Of a stretch of DNA of 37,484 nt, positions 7,421 through 16,140 are shown in pieces. The DNA is taken from NCBI RefSeq assembly GCF_013294015.1, contig NZ_JABSNO010000029.1, positions 1 through 37,484 of the forward strand, read 5' to 3'. Both the position numbers and the translations under genes were made by a program. A model generated the notes under the pieces. The model had not been told where the DNA came from, did not search any database, and was given only the letters and a program-made list of their open reading frames with translations. The stretch's first letter is position 1. Every line of letters starts with the position of its first letter. The DNA is from Frigoriflavimonas asaccharolytica. GTDB taxonomy: Bacteria > Bacteroidota > Bacteroidia > Flavobacteriales > Weeksellaceae.

Positions 7421-8623
7421 TTACTTTTTTCCACCTCGTGGTTTTTGCACAAATGGACTTTCGCTGCTGGCGTCGTCTGTTTTTATATCAGATCTAACCA
7501 CACTTTTCATACTGTACACTAATTTTTCACCTTCCGCTACGCCACTTAATATTTGAACATTAACGCCATCACTAGATCCAACTTTCACATTCTTTGCTGT
7601 AATCGCACCGTTTTTATCCATTACCCAAAGTGTAGATTCACCTGCTTTAGCGGTTTTAGAATTATCTTCTAAATTATGCTGTTTGTTATAAAGTGCAAAA
7701 GTGGCAGCTTCCGGTTCAAAACTAATGGCTTTCGCTTCCACCGTCAATACATCTGTTAATTCTAAAGTGTAAATAGAAATCGTAGCCGTTAAACCTGGTT
7801 TTAATTTTAAATCTGGATTATCTGCTTTTACCACAACTGTGTAAGTCACCACATTAGAAGTTACCGTCGGATTCAATCTTACTTGTGTTACGACTCCTTC
7901 AAAAGTTTCGCCTAGATAGGCATCTACTGTAAAAGTAACTCTTTGTCCTTGTTTTACTTCACCAATATCTGCTTCATCTACGTTTGCTTCCACTTGCATT
8001 TGTTCTAAATCTTTCGCGATTGTAAATAATGTTGGTGTACTCAGACTTGCTGCTACTGTTTGTCCTTCATCTATGGCCTTTGACAAAACGACTCCATTAA
8101 TCGGCGAATAAATATTAGCATAACTCAAATTGGTTCTTGTAGATTGCAAATCTGACAAGCGCTGCGTTACTAAACCTTGAGCCGTTTGATATTCGTACAT
8201 CGACTGCTCCATATCAGACCTGCTAATTACCTGACTTTTGTACAAAGATTGTTGTCGATTATAGATCGTTTTTGTGTAATTGCTTTGCGTTACCGCATTA
8301 TCATAAGCCGCTTGTGCTTGTGTTACAGCAGCCTGAAGGTTAGTTTTATCCAATTCTGCAATAAGTTGACCTTGTTTTACTTCGCTGTTGTAATCCACAT
8401 AAATTTTTTCTACAACACCAGAAACTTGTGTACCAACCTCTACCTGCGTTATGGGTTGAATAGTTCCGGTTGCGGTTACCATTTTGGTTACATTTGCTTT
8501 TTTCACAACAATGGTTTGTGCTTCTACTATTTCTGTGCTACTTTTATTCATATAAATGTAGCCCACAATCGCTAGAATGGCGACCAATAGTACACTGATG
8601 ATGATGTATTTTTTCTTTTTCAT
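7421..8623 (-). CDS. MacA-like periplasmic adaptor (HlyD/MFP family)
   Basis: 400 residues. N-terminal membrane anchor about 5-25. The lipoyl-like half-motifs are visible as VEVGTQVSGVVEKIYV and the later INGVVLSKAIDEGQTV. Between them is an alpha-helical hairpin of about 75 residues (AQAAYDNAVTQSNYTK) for docking on the TolC-like channel. A beta-barrel and membrane-proximal domain follow (to about 390). It bridges the permease in the inner membrane and the outer-membrane channel. The order channel-adaptor-ATPase-permease on one strand makes a complete tripartite exporter. Confidence 0.9.
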   Translation of the reverse strand: MKKKKYIIISVLLVAILAIVGYIYMNKSSTEIVEAQTIVVKKANVTKMVTATGTIQPITQVEVGTQVSGVVEKIYVDYNSEVKQGQLIAELDKTNLQAAVTQAQAAYDNAVTQSNYTKTIYNRQQSLYKSQVISRSDMEQSMYEYQTAQGLVTQRLSDLQSTRTNLSYANIYSPINGVVLSKAIDEGQTVAASLSTPTLFTIAKDLEQMQVEANVDEADIGEVKQGQRVTFTVDAYLGETFEGVVTQVRLNPTVTSNVVTYTVVVKADNPDLKLKPGLTATISIYTLELTDVLTVEAKAISFEPEAATFALYNKQHNLEDNSKTAKAGESTLWVMDKNGAITAKNVKVGSSDGVNVQILSGVAEGEKLVYSMKSVVRSDIKTDDASSESPFVQKPRGGKK

Positions 8624-8657
8624 AGGTATATTTTTATTTTTTTAAAGGTCATATGGT

Positions 8658-8706
8658 ATCGCCTAATCTTCATTTGTGTTTTATTGAAAGATTTTTAAAT
8701 GGCGAT
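8658..8706 (-). other. Two-part stem-loop between channel and adaptor genes
   Basis: On the plus strand ATCGCC (8658-8663) pairs with GGCGAT (8701-8706) and AATCTT (8665-8670) pairs with AAGATT (8688-8693). No T-tract follows, so it looks more like an intercistronic processing or attenuating hairpin inside the operon than a terminator. Confidence 0.35.
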
Positions 8707-8722
8707 TTAAGAACAATTATTT

Positions 8723-10054
8723 TTAAAGTTTTATTTCATTTCCTTGATAGAACTGTAATAATTGATGATATAAAATATTTAGATATTTAGATTGTAAATA
8801 ATTTTGCTGCGCGTTCGTCAAAGTGTTTTGGCTAATGATTAAATCTGTTGTACTTAGAGCGCCCAATTCAGATTTTTTCTGGGCGAGTTTATAACTTTGT
8901 TCTGCCGCAGTTTTAGAAGCTTCCGCTGCAACCACTTGTTCCTGGGCTGAAATTGCATTTTGAAAAGCCGTTTCTACTTTTTTGTAAATTTCCTTATCTA
9001 CACTTTGCTTTTGTATCTGCGCTTTTTCTATATTAATTTTTGCCGTTTGTACTGCTGATTTTGTTTGATTTCTATCAAAAATGGGCACAGATAAAGTTAA
9101 ACCAACACGTTGATTAAAATTTACATTCAATTGATCTACAAAACTATTATTGTTAATGCTCGTAAATCCAGAACCAAGACTTCCTGTTAAAGATAAAGTG
9201 GGCAAATAACCGCCTTTCGCTATATCTAATTGAGTTTCATTGGCTGCAATATTTAATAGACTTGCACCTGTTTCAGGTAGAAAATCAACTGCTTTTTGAT
9301 AAACGTTCTCACTGCTTAAATCCAGATTAACTAGATCCATATTTTCATTAATAGTTTCCACAGCCATATTTTCTGAAGTCGGTAATTCTAATAATTGTTT
9401 TAGAGCAAGAATGTATTGTTGATAATTATTTTTTGCTGCAATCACATTGTATTTATTTGTGGCTGCTTGACTTTGGGCTTCTGTATATTCTGTTAATGCA
9501 ATGGCACCAGCATTTAATCTTGCTTTAGACCGCAGAACTTCTTTTTCTGATGTGGCCAGATTATTTTCTGCAACAGCAATACTTTCTTTGCTATAAAGTG
9601 CTTGCAAATAATTTTGAAGAATGCTGACTACAATGTCATTTTTAGCAATCTCTTCTAAATAACCGCTTTGCTGCACGAGCAAACTATTTTGTTTAATTTG
9701 ATTTTTTAATTGAAAACCTTGGAATAAAACCATAGAACTGTTCACACCAAAACTATTGCTGTAAATCTGATCCGTGATAAAATCACTGGTAATAGGATTT
9801 ATAGAACTACCATTGGTAAAAGTCTGCGACATATTTCCAAATAAATTGGGTAGTTGTGAAGATTTTGCATTTTGATAATTTACAATGGCAACATCCGTAT
9901 TTAAGGCGGCATCTTTGACTGTGATGTTATTTTCTATGGCATAAGCGATGCTTTCTTGCAAAGACCAGACTTTTACGTCATTCTGTTTTGCTACTTCCTG
10001 CGCGAAAGTGAGATGCGAAAATAATAGAATTAAAAGGGTGAGATAAAGTTTCAT
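8723..10054 (-). CDS. TolC-like outer-membrane efflux channel
   Basis: 443 residues. Signal peptide about 1-18 (LLFSHLTFAQ). Two OEP repeats (about 30-210 and 235-435) with long helices such as TYKLAQKKSELGALSTTDLI and the corresponding ALTEYTEAQSQAATNKYNV of the first half. This is the usual size and two-fold layout of TolC/OprM proteins. It is the first gene of the operon, with the site-3 LytTR-like promoter at 10082-10144. It forms the outer-membrane duct for the MacAB-type pump. Confidence 0.9.
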   Translation of the reverse strand: MKLYLTLLILLFSHLTFAQEVAKQNDVKVWSLQESIAYAIENNITVKDAALNTDVAIVNYQNAKSSQLPNLFGNMSQTFTNGSSINPITSDFITDQIYSNSFGVNSSMVLFQGFQLKNQIKQNSLLVQQSGYLEEIAKNDIVVSILQNYLQALYSKESIAVAENNLATSEKEVLRSKARLNAGAIALTEYTEAQSQAATNKYNVIAAKNNYQQYILALKQLLELPTSENMAVETINENMDLVNLDLSSENVYQKAVDFLPETGASLLNIAANETQLDIAKGGYLPTLSLTGSLGSGFTSINNNSFVDQLNVNFNQRVGLTLSVPIFDRNQTKSAVQTAKINIEKAQIQKQSVDKEIYKKVETAFQNAISAQEQVVAAEASKTAAEQSYKLAQKKSELGALSTTDLIISQNTLTNAQQNYLQSKYLNILYHQLLQFYQGNEIKL

Positions 10055-10081
10055 TTTGTAGTATTTTGTAAATCAATACTT

Positions 10082-10144
10082 CAAAGGTGAAACAATGGGC
10101 TTTCCTATGAAACTATAATAGATGTTTGCGTGAATTGTCTATAT
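10082..10144 (-). promoter_or_regulatory. Promoter with paired LytTR-like sites (site 3)
   Basis: On the minus strand ATCTAT (10123-10118) is preceded 21 bp upstream by a weaker ATATAG (10144-10139), and followed 34 bp downstream by CACCTTTG (10089-10082), one base off TAnnTTTG. The sequence CAAACATCTATTATAGTT around the proximal site resembles sites 1 and 2. It drives the tolC-adaptor-ATPase-permease operon. Confidence 0.55.
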
Positions 10145-10226
10145 GAAAGTCGGAATTTTATCGATTGCATGAATTTTAGAAATCTTTGTTTTACCGGTTT
10201 TTATCGGTTGGTAAAAAAAATATCAA

Positions 10227-10985
10227 CTAAAATATCTTGAAAATCAACATTAACATTGTTCCTATCATGTATTCTTTTTCAGAGATTTTGTCATAAACAT
10301 CTTTGCTAAACATATACAATTTGGAAGGTTTTTTGGAACCTGCTATTTTCTTTTTATCAATTAAAGGAACGATATATGGCTTACTGATGGTTTTTTTTCT
10401 AAAGTTCCTATTATCCAATTCTATATTCAATAAAATTTGAAAAGCTGATTGCAGCTCATTTAAAGTAAATTTTGTGGGAACCAAATCAAACATTACAGGT
10501 TCTGTAATAATTTTACTTTTGAGGTCTTCATAAGAATTTTGAATGATCAATTCATGATCAAAACCAATTTCTGGCAATGTTTCTACAGGAAACCATTGAA
10601 AATTATTCTCTTCAATAATTTCTATATTCTCTTTTGGTGCCGTAATATAGTAGACAACAGTTATGGTTCTTGATTTTCCTCCTTTACTTCTTACCCACAA
10701 CAAATCTTTATCTGTTTTTACCCTTTTTTGGTTTCCGTAAGATCTGAATTGCTTCCTATTTGTGAAATTATTATCGGTAATATCTTTCAATATTTTCTCT
10801 GCAGATTGTCCTAAGTTATTGCTTTTAAAAACGTTTTCACCGGGCAAAATCCAATCTTCGATAACGGGATAATTTTCGTTGAATAAATTTAAACTGCGCT
10901 TTTTTAATAAAACGTAAAGATTATCTGCACCAAGACCAAAAATCACACAATCTACTGCTAAGTTATTTATCTTTCTAAAATCCAT
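10227..10985 (-). CDS. NrtR/AraR-type NUDIX-domain transcriptional regulator
   Basis: 252 residues. The NUDIX-like domain spans about 8-160. The catalytic box REUXEE is degenerate (SAEKILKDITDNN in place of the Arg-Glu...Glu-Glu pattern), so it should bind a ligand and not hydrolyse it. The C-terminal winged helix (about 165-235) shows the family features LVPTKFTLNELQSAFQILL, LDNRNFRKK and SKLYMF. In Bacteroidota such regulators sense sugars or sugar phosphates (AraR is the arabinose example) or NAD metabolites (NrtR). It is divergent from the polyol dehydrogenase gene, so control of the polyol genes is the natural guess. A palindrome covers its own -7 region. Confidence 0.85.
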   Translation of the reverse strand: MDFRKINNLAVDCVIFGLGADNLYVLLKKRSLNLFNENYPVIEDWILPGENVFKSNNLGQSAEKILKDITDNNFTNRKQFRSYGNQKRVKTDKDLLWVRSKGGKSRTITVVYYITAPKENIEIIEENNFQWFPVETLPEIGFDHELIIQNSYEDLKSKIITEPVMFDLVPTKFTLNELQSAFQILLNIELDNRNFRKKTISKPYIVPLIDKKKIAGSKKPSKLYMFSKDVYDKISEKEYMIGTMLMLIFKIF

Positions 10986-11005
10986 ATTTTGAAATTTAAT
11001 TGGTC

Positions 11006-11024
11006 TTGTAACTTACAAATGTAG
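11006..11024 (-). promoter_or_regulatory. NUDIX regulator promoter with overlapping palindrome
   Basis: On the minus strand the -7 box TACATTTG (11024-11017) is overlapped by the palindrome TTGTAA-G-TTACAA (11018-11006). Arms are perfect around one central base. A repressor there would block its own promoter, which suggests autoregulation. The sequence differs from the operator shared by the two polyol promoters. Confidence 0.45.
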
Positions 11025-11041
11025 TTATTTTAATTTTTTTT

Positions 11042-11070
11042 AACCCTACAAAATCATCGCTTGAACCCTA
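11042..11070 (+). promoter_or_regulatory. Direct repeat AACCCTA at 22-bp spacing
   Basis: AACCCTA occurs at 11042-11048 and again at 11064-11070, 22 bp apart (about two helical turns), directly upstream of and touching the -7 box of the polyol dehydrogenase gene. It fits an activator binding as a tandem dimer. This is a positional inference only. Confidence 0.3.
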
Positions 11071-11102
11071 TTTTTGAATTTTATTGCGTATTTTTAACGT
11101 TT
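11069..11102 (+). promoter_or_regulatory. Promoter and operator-like site of the first polyol dehydrogenase
   Basis: A -7 box TATTTTTG (11069-11076) is followed, after 7 bp, by the 19-bp element TTGCGTATTTTTAACGTTT (11084-11102). It matches 14 of 19 positions of the element at the same distance from the -7 box in the promoter of the importer operon (19666-19684). No clear -33 TTTG lies at the right distance, which would suit an activated promoter. Confidence 0.5.
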
Positions 11103-11131
11103 TAAATTCTATTTAACAGATTTCATTTTTT

Positions 11132-12616
11132 ATGGCAAAATCTTACTTCCTTAATGCTGAAAACTTAGCTTCTTTGTCTAAAGACGTTTCTGTTCCTTCT
11201 TATGATAGAGACCAAATAAAAACCAGTATTTTACATATTGGGGTAAGTAATTTTCATCGTTCGCATCAAGCTTATTATGTACATGAACTGATTGATAAAT
11301 ACAATGAACTAAACTATGGAATATGTGGTGTAGATTTATTGGAATCGGATCGCAGGATTTATAGTGTATTAAAAGATCAAGACGGACTTTACACCCATTT
11401 TACTAAAGAAAATAATGGTGCTCACAAAGTAAAGATTATTGGCTCAATCGTAGAATATTTTTATGCGCCAGAAAATCCTTTGGCTGTGATTGAAAAAATG
11501 GCCAATCCAGAGATTGAAATTATATCTATGACAATTGCGGAAGATGGTTACCTCTTAAAAAAAATTACCGGCGAATTTGATATTAATCATCCCGAAGTGA
11601 TTGAGGATATTAAAAATCCTTTCAGCCCAAAGACTGTATTTGGCTATTTGACGCAATCTTTTAAATTAAGAAAACTACGAAATTTACCTGGTTGTACAAT
11701 TCTTTCTTGCGACAATATTAAGTCTAATGGGGATACGATGAAGCAATCTTTATTGAATTATGTGAATAAAACGGAACCAGAACTTTTGGATTGGATTTTA
11801 AAAAATACAAGTTTTCCAAATACAATGGTGGATAGAATTACACCGATTACCAATTCAACCGACATTCAAACTTTGAAAGCAGATTTCAATATTGATGATC
11901 AATGGCCAGTTGTTTGTGGCGGTTTTTCGCAATGGGTGATAGAAGATCAATTTATTCACCAAAGACCAGTTTGGGATAAAGTTGGGGTGGAATACACTGA
12001 TAATATTGTGCCTTATGAAAATCTTAAACTAAGATTATTGAATGCAAGTCATACTATTTTAGGGATTTTAGGAACTTTGCACGGTTACAAAACCGTCTAT
12101 GAAACCGCAAGCGATCCCGATTTTATGCTATTCTTAAAAGAATTTTTGGATGAAGAAGTAACACCAACTCTTGTTGACTCTGATGTAAAAACAATTGAAA
12201 ATTATAAAAATAATTTAGCTTTCCGTTTTCAAAACCCATATCTTAATGATCAATTATTTCGTATTTGTCAAGAAAGTTCGGCAAAGATTCCATTGTTTAT
12301 TTTACCAACTGTCAAATATCAATTAGAAAATAGTAAACAAGTGAAAAAAGCGGCTTTTGTAATCGCAGCTTGGGCAAAATACAATGATGGACTTGATGAT
12401 AACGGTATTCCGTACGATATTATTGATGAGATGAGTGGCACTTTGATTAGAACCGCGGCACTTTCGATTCAAAATCCAATGAAATTTATTGAAATCAAAT
12501 CTATTTTTGAGGACTTGAGTGAGAACGAAACTTTTACCACATATTATTTGGAAGCACTTTCTCAATTGAGAGAACAAAAAGTGAAAGATTGTCTTCAAAA
12601 TTGGATTGCTAATTAA
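11132..12616 (+). CDS. Long-chain polyol (mannitol-type) dehydrogenase, first copy
   Basis: 494 residues, normal for mannitol 2-dehydrogenase family enzymes. The NAD-binding N-terminus has GVSNFHRSHQAYY near residue 37. The catalytic K-x4-N-x2-H motif is KLRLLNASHT near residue 300. It oxidises a C5/C6 polyol to the 2-keto sugar (mannitol to fructose, or a related pair). It is transcribed alone, opposite to the importer operon, behind a similar operator. A paralogue sits at 13637-15136, so the two may act on different polyols (for example mannitol and arabitol or sorbitol). The specificity cannot be read from sequence alone. Confidence 0.88.
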   Translation: MAKSYFLNAENLASLSKDVSVPSYDRDQIKTSILHIGVSNFHRSHQAYYVHELIDKYNELNYGICGVDLLESDRRIYSVLKDQDGLYTHFTKENNGAHKVKIIGSIVEYFYAPENPLAVIEKMANPEIEIISMTIAEDGYLLKKITGEFDINHPEVIEDIKNPFSPKTVFGYLTQSFKLRKLRNLPGCTILSCDNIKSNGDTMKQSLLNYVNKTEPELLDWILKNTSFPNTMVDRITPITNSTDIQTLKADFNIDDQWPVVCGGFSQWVIEDQFIHQRPVWDKVGVEYTDNIVPYENLKLRLLNASHTILGILGTLHGYKTVYETASDPDFMLFLKEFLDEEVTPTLVDSDVKTIENYKNNLAFRFQNPYLNDQLFRICQESSAKIPLFILPTVKYQLENSKQVKKAAFVIAAWAKYNDGLDDNGIPYDIIDEMSGTLIRTAALSIQNPMKFIEIKSIFEDLSENETFTTYYLEALSQLREQKVKDCLQNWIAN

Positions 12617-12646
12617 ATACTTTGATAATAACAATATTTTGTAAAA

Positions 12647-12678
12647 AGAAACTCCATAAAATTAATTATGAAGTTTCT
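12647..12678 (-). terminator. Terminator of the leftward polyol operon
   Basis: Stem AGAAACT (12647-12653) with AGTTTCT (12672-12678), extended by CATA/TATG, gives a hairpin whose minus-strand product continues into TTTTT. It lies between the convergent kinase and dehydrogenase genes and ends the operon that starts at 19623; it may also slow plus-strand transcripts. Confidence 0.65.
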
Positions 12679-12680
12679 AC

Positions 12681-12716
12681 CATCGAATTATAAAACACAA
12701 CTAAAATTATTCGATG
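12681..12716. repeat. Inverted repeat CATCGAAT/ATTCGATG in convergent gap
   Basis: Perfect 8-bp arms at 12681-12688 and 12709-12716, 20 bp apart, next to the terminator hairpin. Possibly part of the end structure of the plus-strand dehydrogenase transcript; no T-tract is present on either strand. Confidence 0.35.
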
Positions 12717-12749
12717 TTAATAATTAAATTACAAATCTTAAAGATTCAA

Positions 12750-13640
12750 TTAAGAAATTGTTTTGCCTATTAATTTTTGAATATCAACTTCGCCAATTTT
12801 CGGATTTGCTCCCTCTTCACTTGCTACTAATGCTCCAACTGCACAAGCATAATCTATAGATTTCTGCGGATTTTCTTTTTTTATCAATTTATTAATTAAA
12901 GTTCCCAAAAAGGAATCTCCTGCTCCAACAGTATCTGCAACCGTAATTTTGTACCCTGAATTGGAATAAAAAATTCCTTCAAAATAGAGAATAGCGCCTT
13001 TGCTTCCTAAGGTTACACAAATGCAATCGGTATTTGTTTCTTTTGCAATGAACAGTATATTTTCTTCTAAAGTCTGAACTTTTGAACCTAACAACTTTGC
13101 TATTTCAAAAATTTCATCATCATTAAATTTGATAAAACTGGCTTCATTCATTAAATGATTCAAAACTTCAATAGAATAATAGGGTTTACGCAAATTGACA
13201 TCAAAAACTTTGTATTTTGCCAATTTCAACAATTCGTAAAGTGTATTTCTTGTAGTACTATTTCTTGCAGCGAGACTTCCATAAATAAAAATATCTGCCT
13301 CTTTTGTTAGATTTTTAGCAATATCTGTGAGCACGATATTATCCCAAGCTCTTGGTTGTACGATTTCATAAGATGCAGATCCAGAACTATCCAAAGTTAC
13401 AGCTACAATACTGGTTTCAAGTTTATCATCTATTTGAATACCAGTTGAATTCACATTATTTTCTTGTAAAAAATCAATAATATTTGCGCCTAATTCATCA
13501 TCACCAACACTACTTATAACCGACACTTCATTTTGCATCGATTCTAATCGTACTGCAACATTAAGCGGTGCTCCTCCAATTTTTTTATGCGTAGGAAATA
13601 CATCCCACAAAACTTCTCCAAAACAGGTTGCTTTTATCAT
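12750..13640 (-). CDS. PfkB-family carbohydrate kinase, fructokinase-like
   Basis: 296 residues. N-terminal CFGEVLWDVFP and GGAPLNVAVRL, as in bacterial fructokinases. The C-terminal PfkB signature 2 with catalytic Asp is DTVGAGDSFLGTL. It would phosphorylate the keto-sugar formed by the dehydrogenase (fructose to fructose 6-phosphate if the substrate is mannitol or sorbitol). The start overlaps the dehydrogenase stop by 4 bp (ATGA), showing tight coupling. It is the last gene of the operon, ended by the hairpin at 12647-12678. Other PfkB activities are possible, but context favours fructokinase. Confidence 0.85.
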   Translation of the reverse strand: MIKATCFGEVLWDVFPTHKKIGGAPLNVAVRLESMQNEVSVISSVGDDELGANIIDFLQENNVNSTGIQIDDKLETSIVAVTLDSSGSASYEIVQPRAWDNIVLTDIAKNLTKEADIFIYGSLAARNSTTRNTLYELLKLAKYKVFDVNLRKPYYSIEVLNHLMNEASFIKFNDDEIFEIAKLLGSKVQTLEENILFIAKETNTDCICVTLGSKGAILYFEGIFYSNSGYKITVADTVGAGDSFLGTLINKLIKKENPQKSIDYACAVGALVASEEGANPKIGEVDIQKLIGKTIS

Positions 13641-15136
13641 TGTTTTTCGTTTTTAAAGTTGCTATTCATCTCCTCTAAACATTTTTTCACGCCAAAAGAA
13701 GTGATTTTTTGATATGCTTTTGAGAAAGCAGTATTAAATTCTTCCGATTGGCTTAATGTTCCAAAAACCTCTTCTAATTCTAAAAATGCTGTTGGATAAG
13801 TTTGTGCTATTTTGGCTTTTTCGAAAAGCTTTTCTGCTAAAGCATCTTTGATATTTATAGCTTCTTTTTTCTCATTGAAACCCAAACTATAAATTGCCCA
13901 AGCTGCGATTATAAAAGATGCGTGACTTATGTTTTTGTTCGATTTTAATTGTTCGAAAACCGTTGGCAAAATGAATTTTGGCATTTTTGCGGAAGTTTCA
14001 GAACAAATTCTATCAATTTGATCTTTGATGTAAATATTACTAAAACGTTTGATTAGCATTTCTTTGTAAGCAGTCAAATCCATTCCATCTAAATCCCGCA
14101 GAATTGGCGTTACTTCAAAATCCAAATAATTTTTTAGAAAAGTTTGAATAGCTGGGTCAGAAATGGCTTCATCAATGGTAGAATATCCAACTAAACTTCC
14201 TAATATGCCCACAACAGAATGACCTGCATTTAATAAGCCCAATTTCATTTTTTCGAAAGGCGCTACATTTTTTACAAATTGAACTCCAACTGACTCCAAG
14301 TTTGGTCTTCCTGCAATAAATTCATCTTCTATAACCCACTGTTGGAACGATTCACAAACAACTGGCCATTGATCCTCAATTCCTGAAACTTCTTTCAGCT
14401 CAGAAATATCAGTCGGCATCGTTGCAGGCGTAATTCTATCGACCATACTATTTGGGAAAGAGACATTTTCCTTAATCCAATCTAGCAAATCGGGTTGAGC
14501 AAATTTGATATAAGATAAAAGCATTTTCTTGGTTACATCTCCGTTTCCTTCAATATTATCGCAAGAAAGAATAGTGATTGCACCTGCACTTTGTTCTTTA
14601 CGAAGTTTTAAAGTTTGTGTTAAATAGCCAAAAATTGTGGTTGGATTTTCCGGGTTTTTACTGTCTTGTATAATTTGCGGATTGTTTAAATTAAATTCTC
14701 CTGTAGCTTCATTTATATTATAACCTCCTTCAGTAATGGTTAAACTGATGATTTTTACTTCAGGGTTTGCCATTTTTTCAATGACAGCTTTTGGATTTTC
14801 TGGTGCGAATAAATATTCTACAATAGAACCAATTACTCTTTTGGTTAATGTTCCGTCCAATTCTTTTACAACCAATGTGTATAAACCGTCTTGCTCTTTT
14901 AAAGTGTTGTAAATTTTTTGGTCGAAATTGAGTAAAGCAATTCCACAAATTCCCCAATTTGAGTTGGAATCGTCATGTAATAATTGATCTAAATACATAG
15001 CTTCGTGCGCTCTGTGAAAACCACCAACTCCTACATGAACAATTCCTGATTTTACATTTTCTCTATTATATTTGGGTACGGAAACCCTTGCAGAAAGTTC
15101 TTTCAAACTGCTGCTATTTAATTTATAATGTGTCAT
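13637..15136 (-). CDS. Long-chain polyol (mannitol-type) dehydrogenase, second copy
   Basis: 499 residues. N-terminal VGVGGFHRAHEAMYLDQLL and catalytic KLGLLNAGHS (K-x4-N-x2-H). It resembles the 11132-12616 enzyme along its whole length, so the two arose by duplication. It sits between the importer permease (5 bp gap) and the kinase (4 bp overlap), so it is the operon's own oxidising enzyme for the imported polyol. GVGGFHRAHE is nearer to the family consensus than the GVSNFHRSHQ of the first copy. Exact substrate is unassigned. Confidence 0.9.
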   Translation of the reverse strand: MTHYKLNSSSLKELSARVSVPKYNRENVKSGIVHVGVGGFHRAHEAMYLDQLLHDDSNSNWGICGIALLNFDQKIYNTLKEQDGLYTLVVKELDGTLTKRVIGSIVEYLFAPENPKAVIEKMANPEVKIISLTITEGGYNINEATGEFNLNNPQIIQDSKNPENPTTIFGYLTQTLKLRKEQSAGAITILSCDNIEGNGDVTKKMLLSYIKFAQPDLLDWIKENVSFPNSMVDRITPATMPTDISELKEVSGIEDQWPVVCESFQQWVIEDEFIAGRPNLESVGVQFVKNVAPFEKMKLGLLNAGHSVVGILGSLVGYSTIDEAISDPAIQTFLKNYLDFEVTPILRDLDGMDLTAYKEMLIKRFSNIYIKDQIDRICSETSAKMPKFILPTVFEQLKSNKNISHASFIIAAWAIYSLGFNEKKEAINIKDALAEKLFEKAKIAQTYPTAFLELEEVFGTLSQSEEFNTAFSKAYQKITSFGVKKCLEEMNSNFKNEKQ

Positions 15137-15141
15137 GACGA

Positions 15142-16113
15142 TTATTTTTTATTTTCAAATTTTTGAAATAATACGGCTAAAATGATGATTACTCCTTTTA
15201 CAACCTGTTGCGGATAAGATGGAACATTTAATAAGTTCAAAATATTTCCAATTAATCCCAAGATTAGAACTCCCATTAAAGTATTGATGGCAGTTCCTTT
15301 CCCTCCGTTCAAACTTGCTCCACCAATTACAACTGCTGCAATGGCATCTAATTCCCAAGAAACACCCATGTTTGGCGAACCCAAATTAGTTCTTGATGCT
15401 GTGATAATTGCGGCAAGAGCTGCCAAAGAACCAGAAATTGCGTAAACTAAAAATTTATATTTGTTTACTCTAATTCCAGACAAACGTGATGCTTCTTCGT
15501 TACTTCCCATTGCGATTATTAATCTTCCAAAAACGTTATACCTCAACATTACTGCAGCTAAAGCAACGATGATGAAAAATACAATGGCAATATTTGGCAC
15601 CAATAGTGTTGAATTATTTGCAAAATCTGACATGAAAACTCCTCCATCAGAATCAAAAGTTACTGGCGAACCTTTTGAATAAATAAATCCTAAACCTCTT
15701 GCAATGGTCATCAAAGCTAAGGTGGCAATAAATGGTGCCATTTTTTGATAGGCGACTAAATATCCGGAAACACTTCCTAAACCAAATCCTATAGCAAGAA
15801 TGAGAACTATTGCCACCGGTAATATAACGACGTTGATTAAAATGGCAAAAGTAACTGCCAATAATGCGACAATGGAACCTACAGACAAATCTATACCTCC
15901 CGTTAAAATGACCAATAGCATTGCAATACTTACGATACCGATACCAGAAACTTGTTTCAATAAATTAGAAAGATTGGTTTCAGTGAAAAATACGTCGGAA
16001 ATAAGCGCCGAAAAAATTACTAAAAGTAGAAATATAAAAATGGTATTATGTTTAATAATAAATTGTAGAATATCGCCAAGAGTGGTGCCTTTTTTAAATA
16101 TAGTTGTGTTCAT
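15142..16113 (-). CDS. RbsC-like sugar ABC transporter permease
   Basis: 323 residues, BPD_transp_2 family, with about eight to ten hydrophobic segments. The conserved GGIDLSVGSIVAL near residue 70 and SNEEASRLSGIRVNKYK (about residue 205) followed by ELDAIAAVVIGGASLNGGKGT are the hallmark of RbsC/XylH-type permeases. It forms the inner-membrane channel with the ATPase at 16141-17643 and the binding protein at 17659-18708. Sugar ABC importers of this class are uncommon in Bacteroidota, which mostly use TonB/SusCD systems with secondary carriers. Confidence 0.92.
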   Translation of the reverse strand: MNTTIFKKGTTLGDILQFIIKHNTIFIFLLLVIFSALISDVFFTETNLSNLLKQVSGIGIVSIAMLLVILTGGIDLSVGSIVALLAVTFAILINVVILPVAIVLILAIGFGLGSVSGYLVAYQKMAPFIATLALMTIARGLGFIYSKGSPVTFDSDGGVFMSDFANNSTLLVPNIAIVFFIIVALAAVMLRYNVFGRLIIAMGSNEEASRLSGIRVNKYKFLVYAISGSLAALAAIITASRTNLGSPNMGVSWELDAIAAVVIGGASLNGGKGTAINTLMGVLILGLIGNILNLLNVPSYPQQVVKGVIIILAVLFQKFENKK

Positions 16114-16140
16114 TTTATTTGTTTTTAAGATTATAAGTGA

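Noticed and set aside
10189-10216. Terminator after the NUDIX regulator gene (TTTTACC/GGTAAAA repeat)
   Set aside because: The stem has a large loop and no T-tract after it on the relevant strand; it may be chance in AT-rich DNA.
12681-12716. CRISPR-like or attachment-site repeat
   Set aside because: Only one pair of 8-bp inverted arms in a convergent gap; no direct repeats, spacers or integrase gene nearby.
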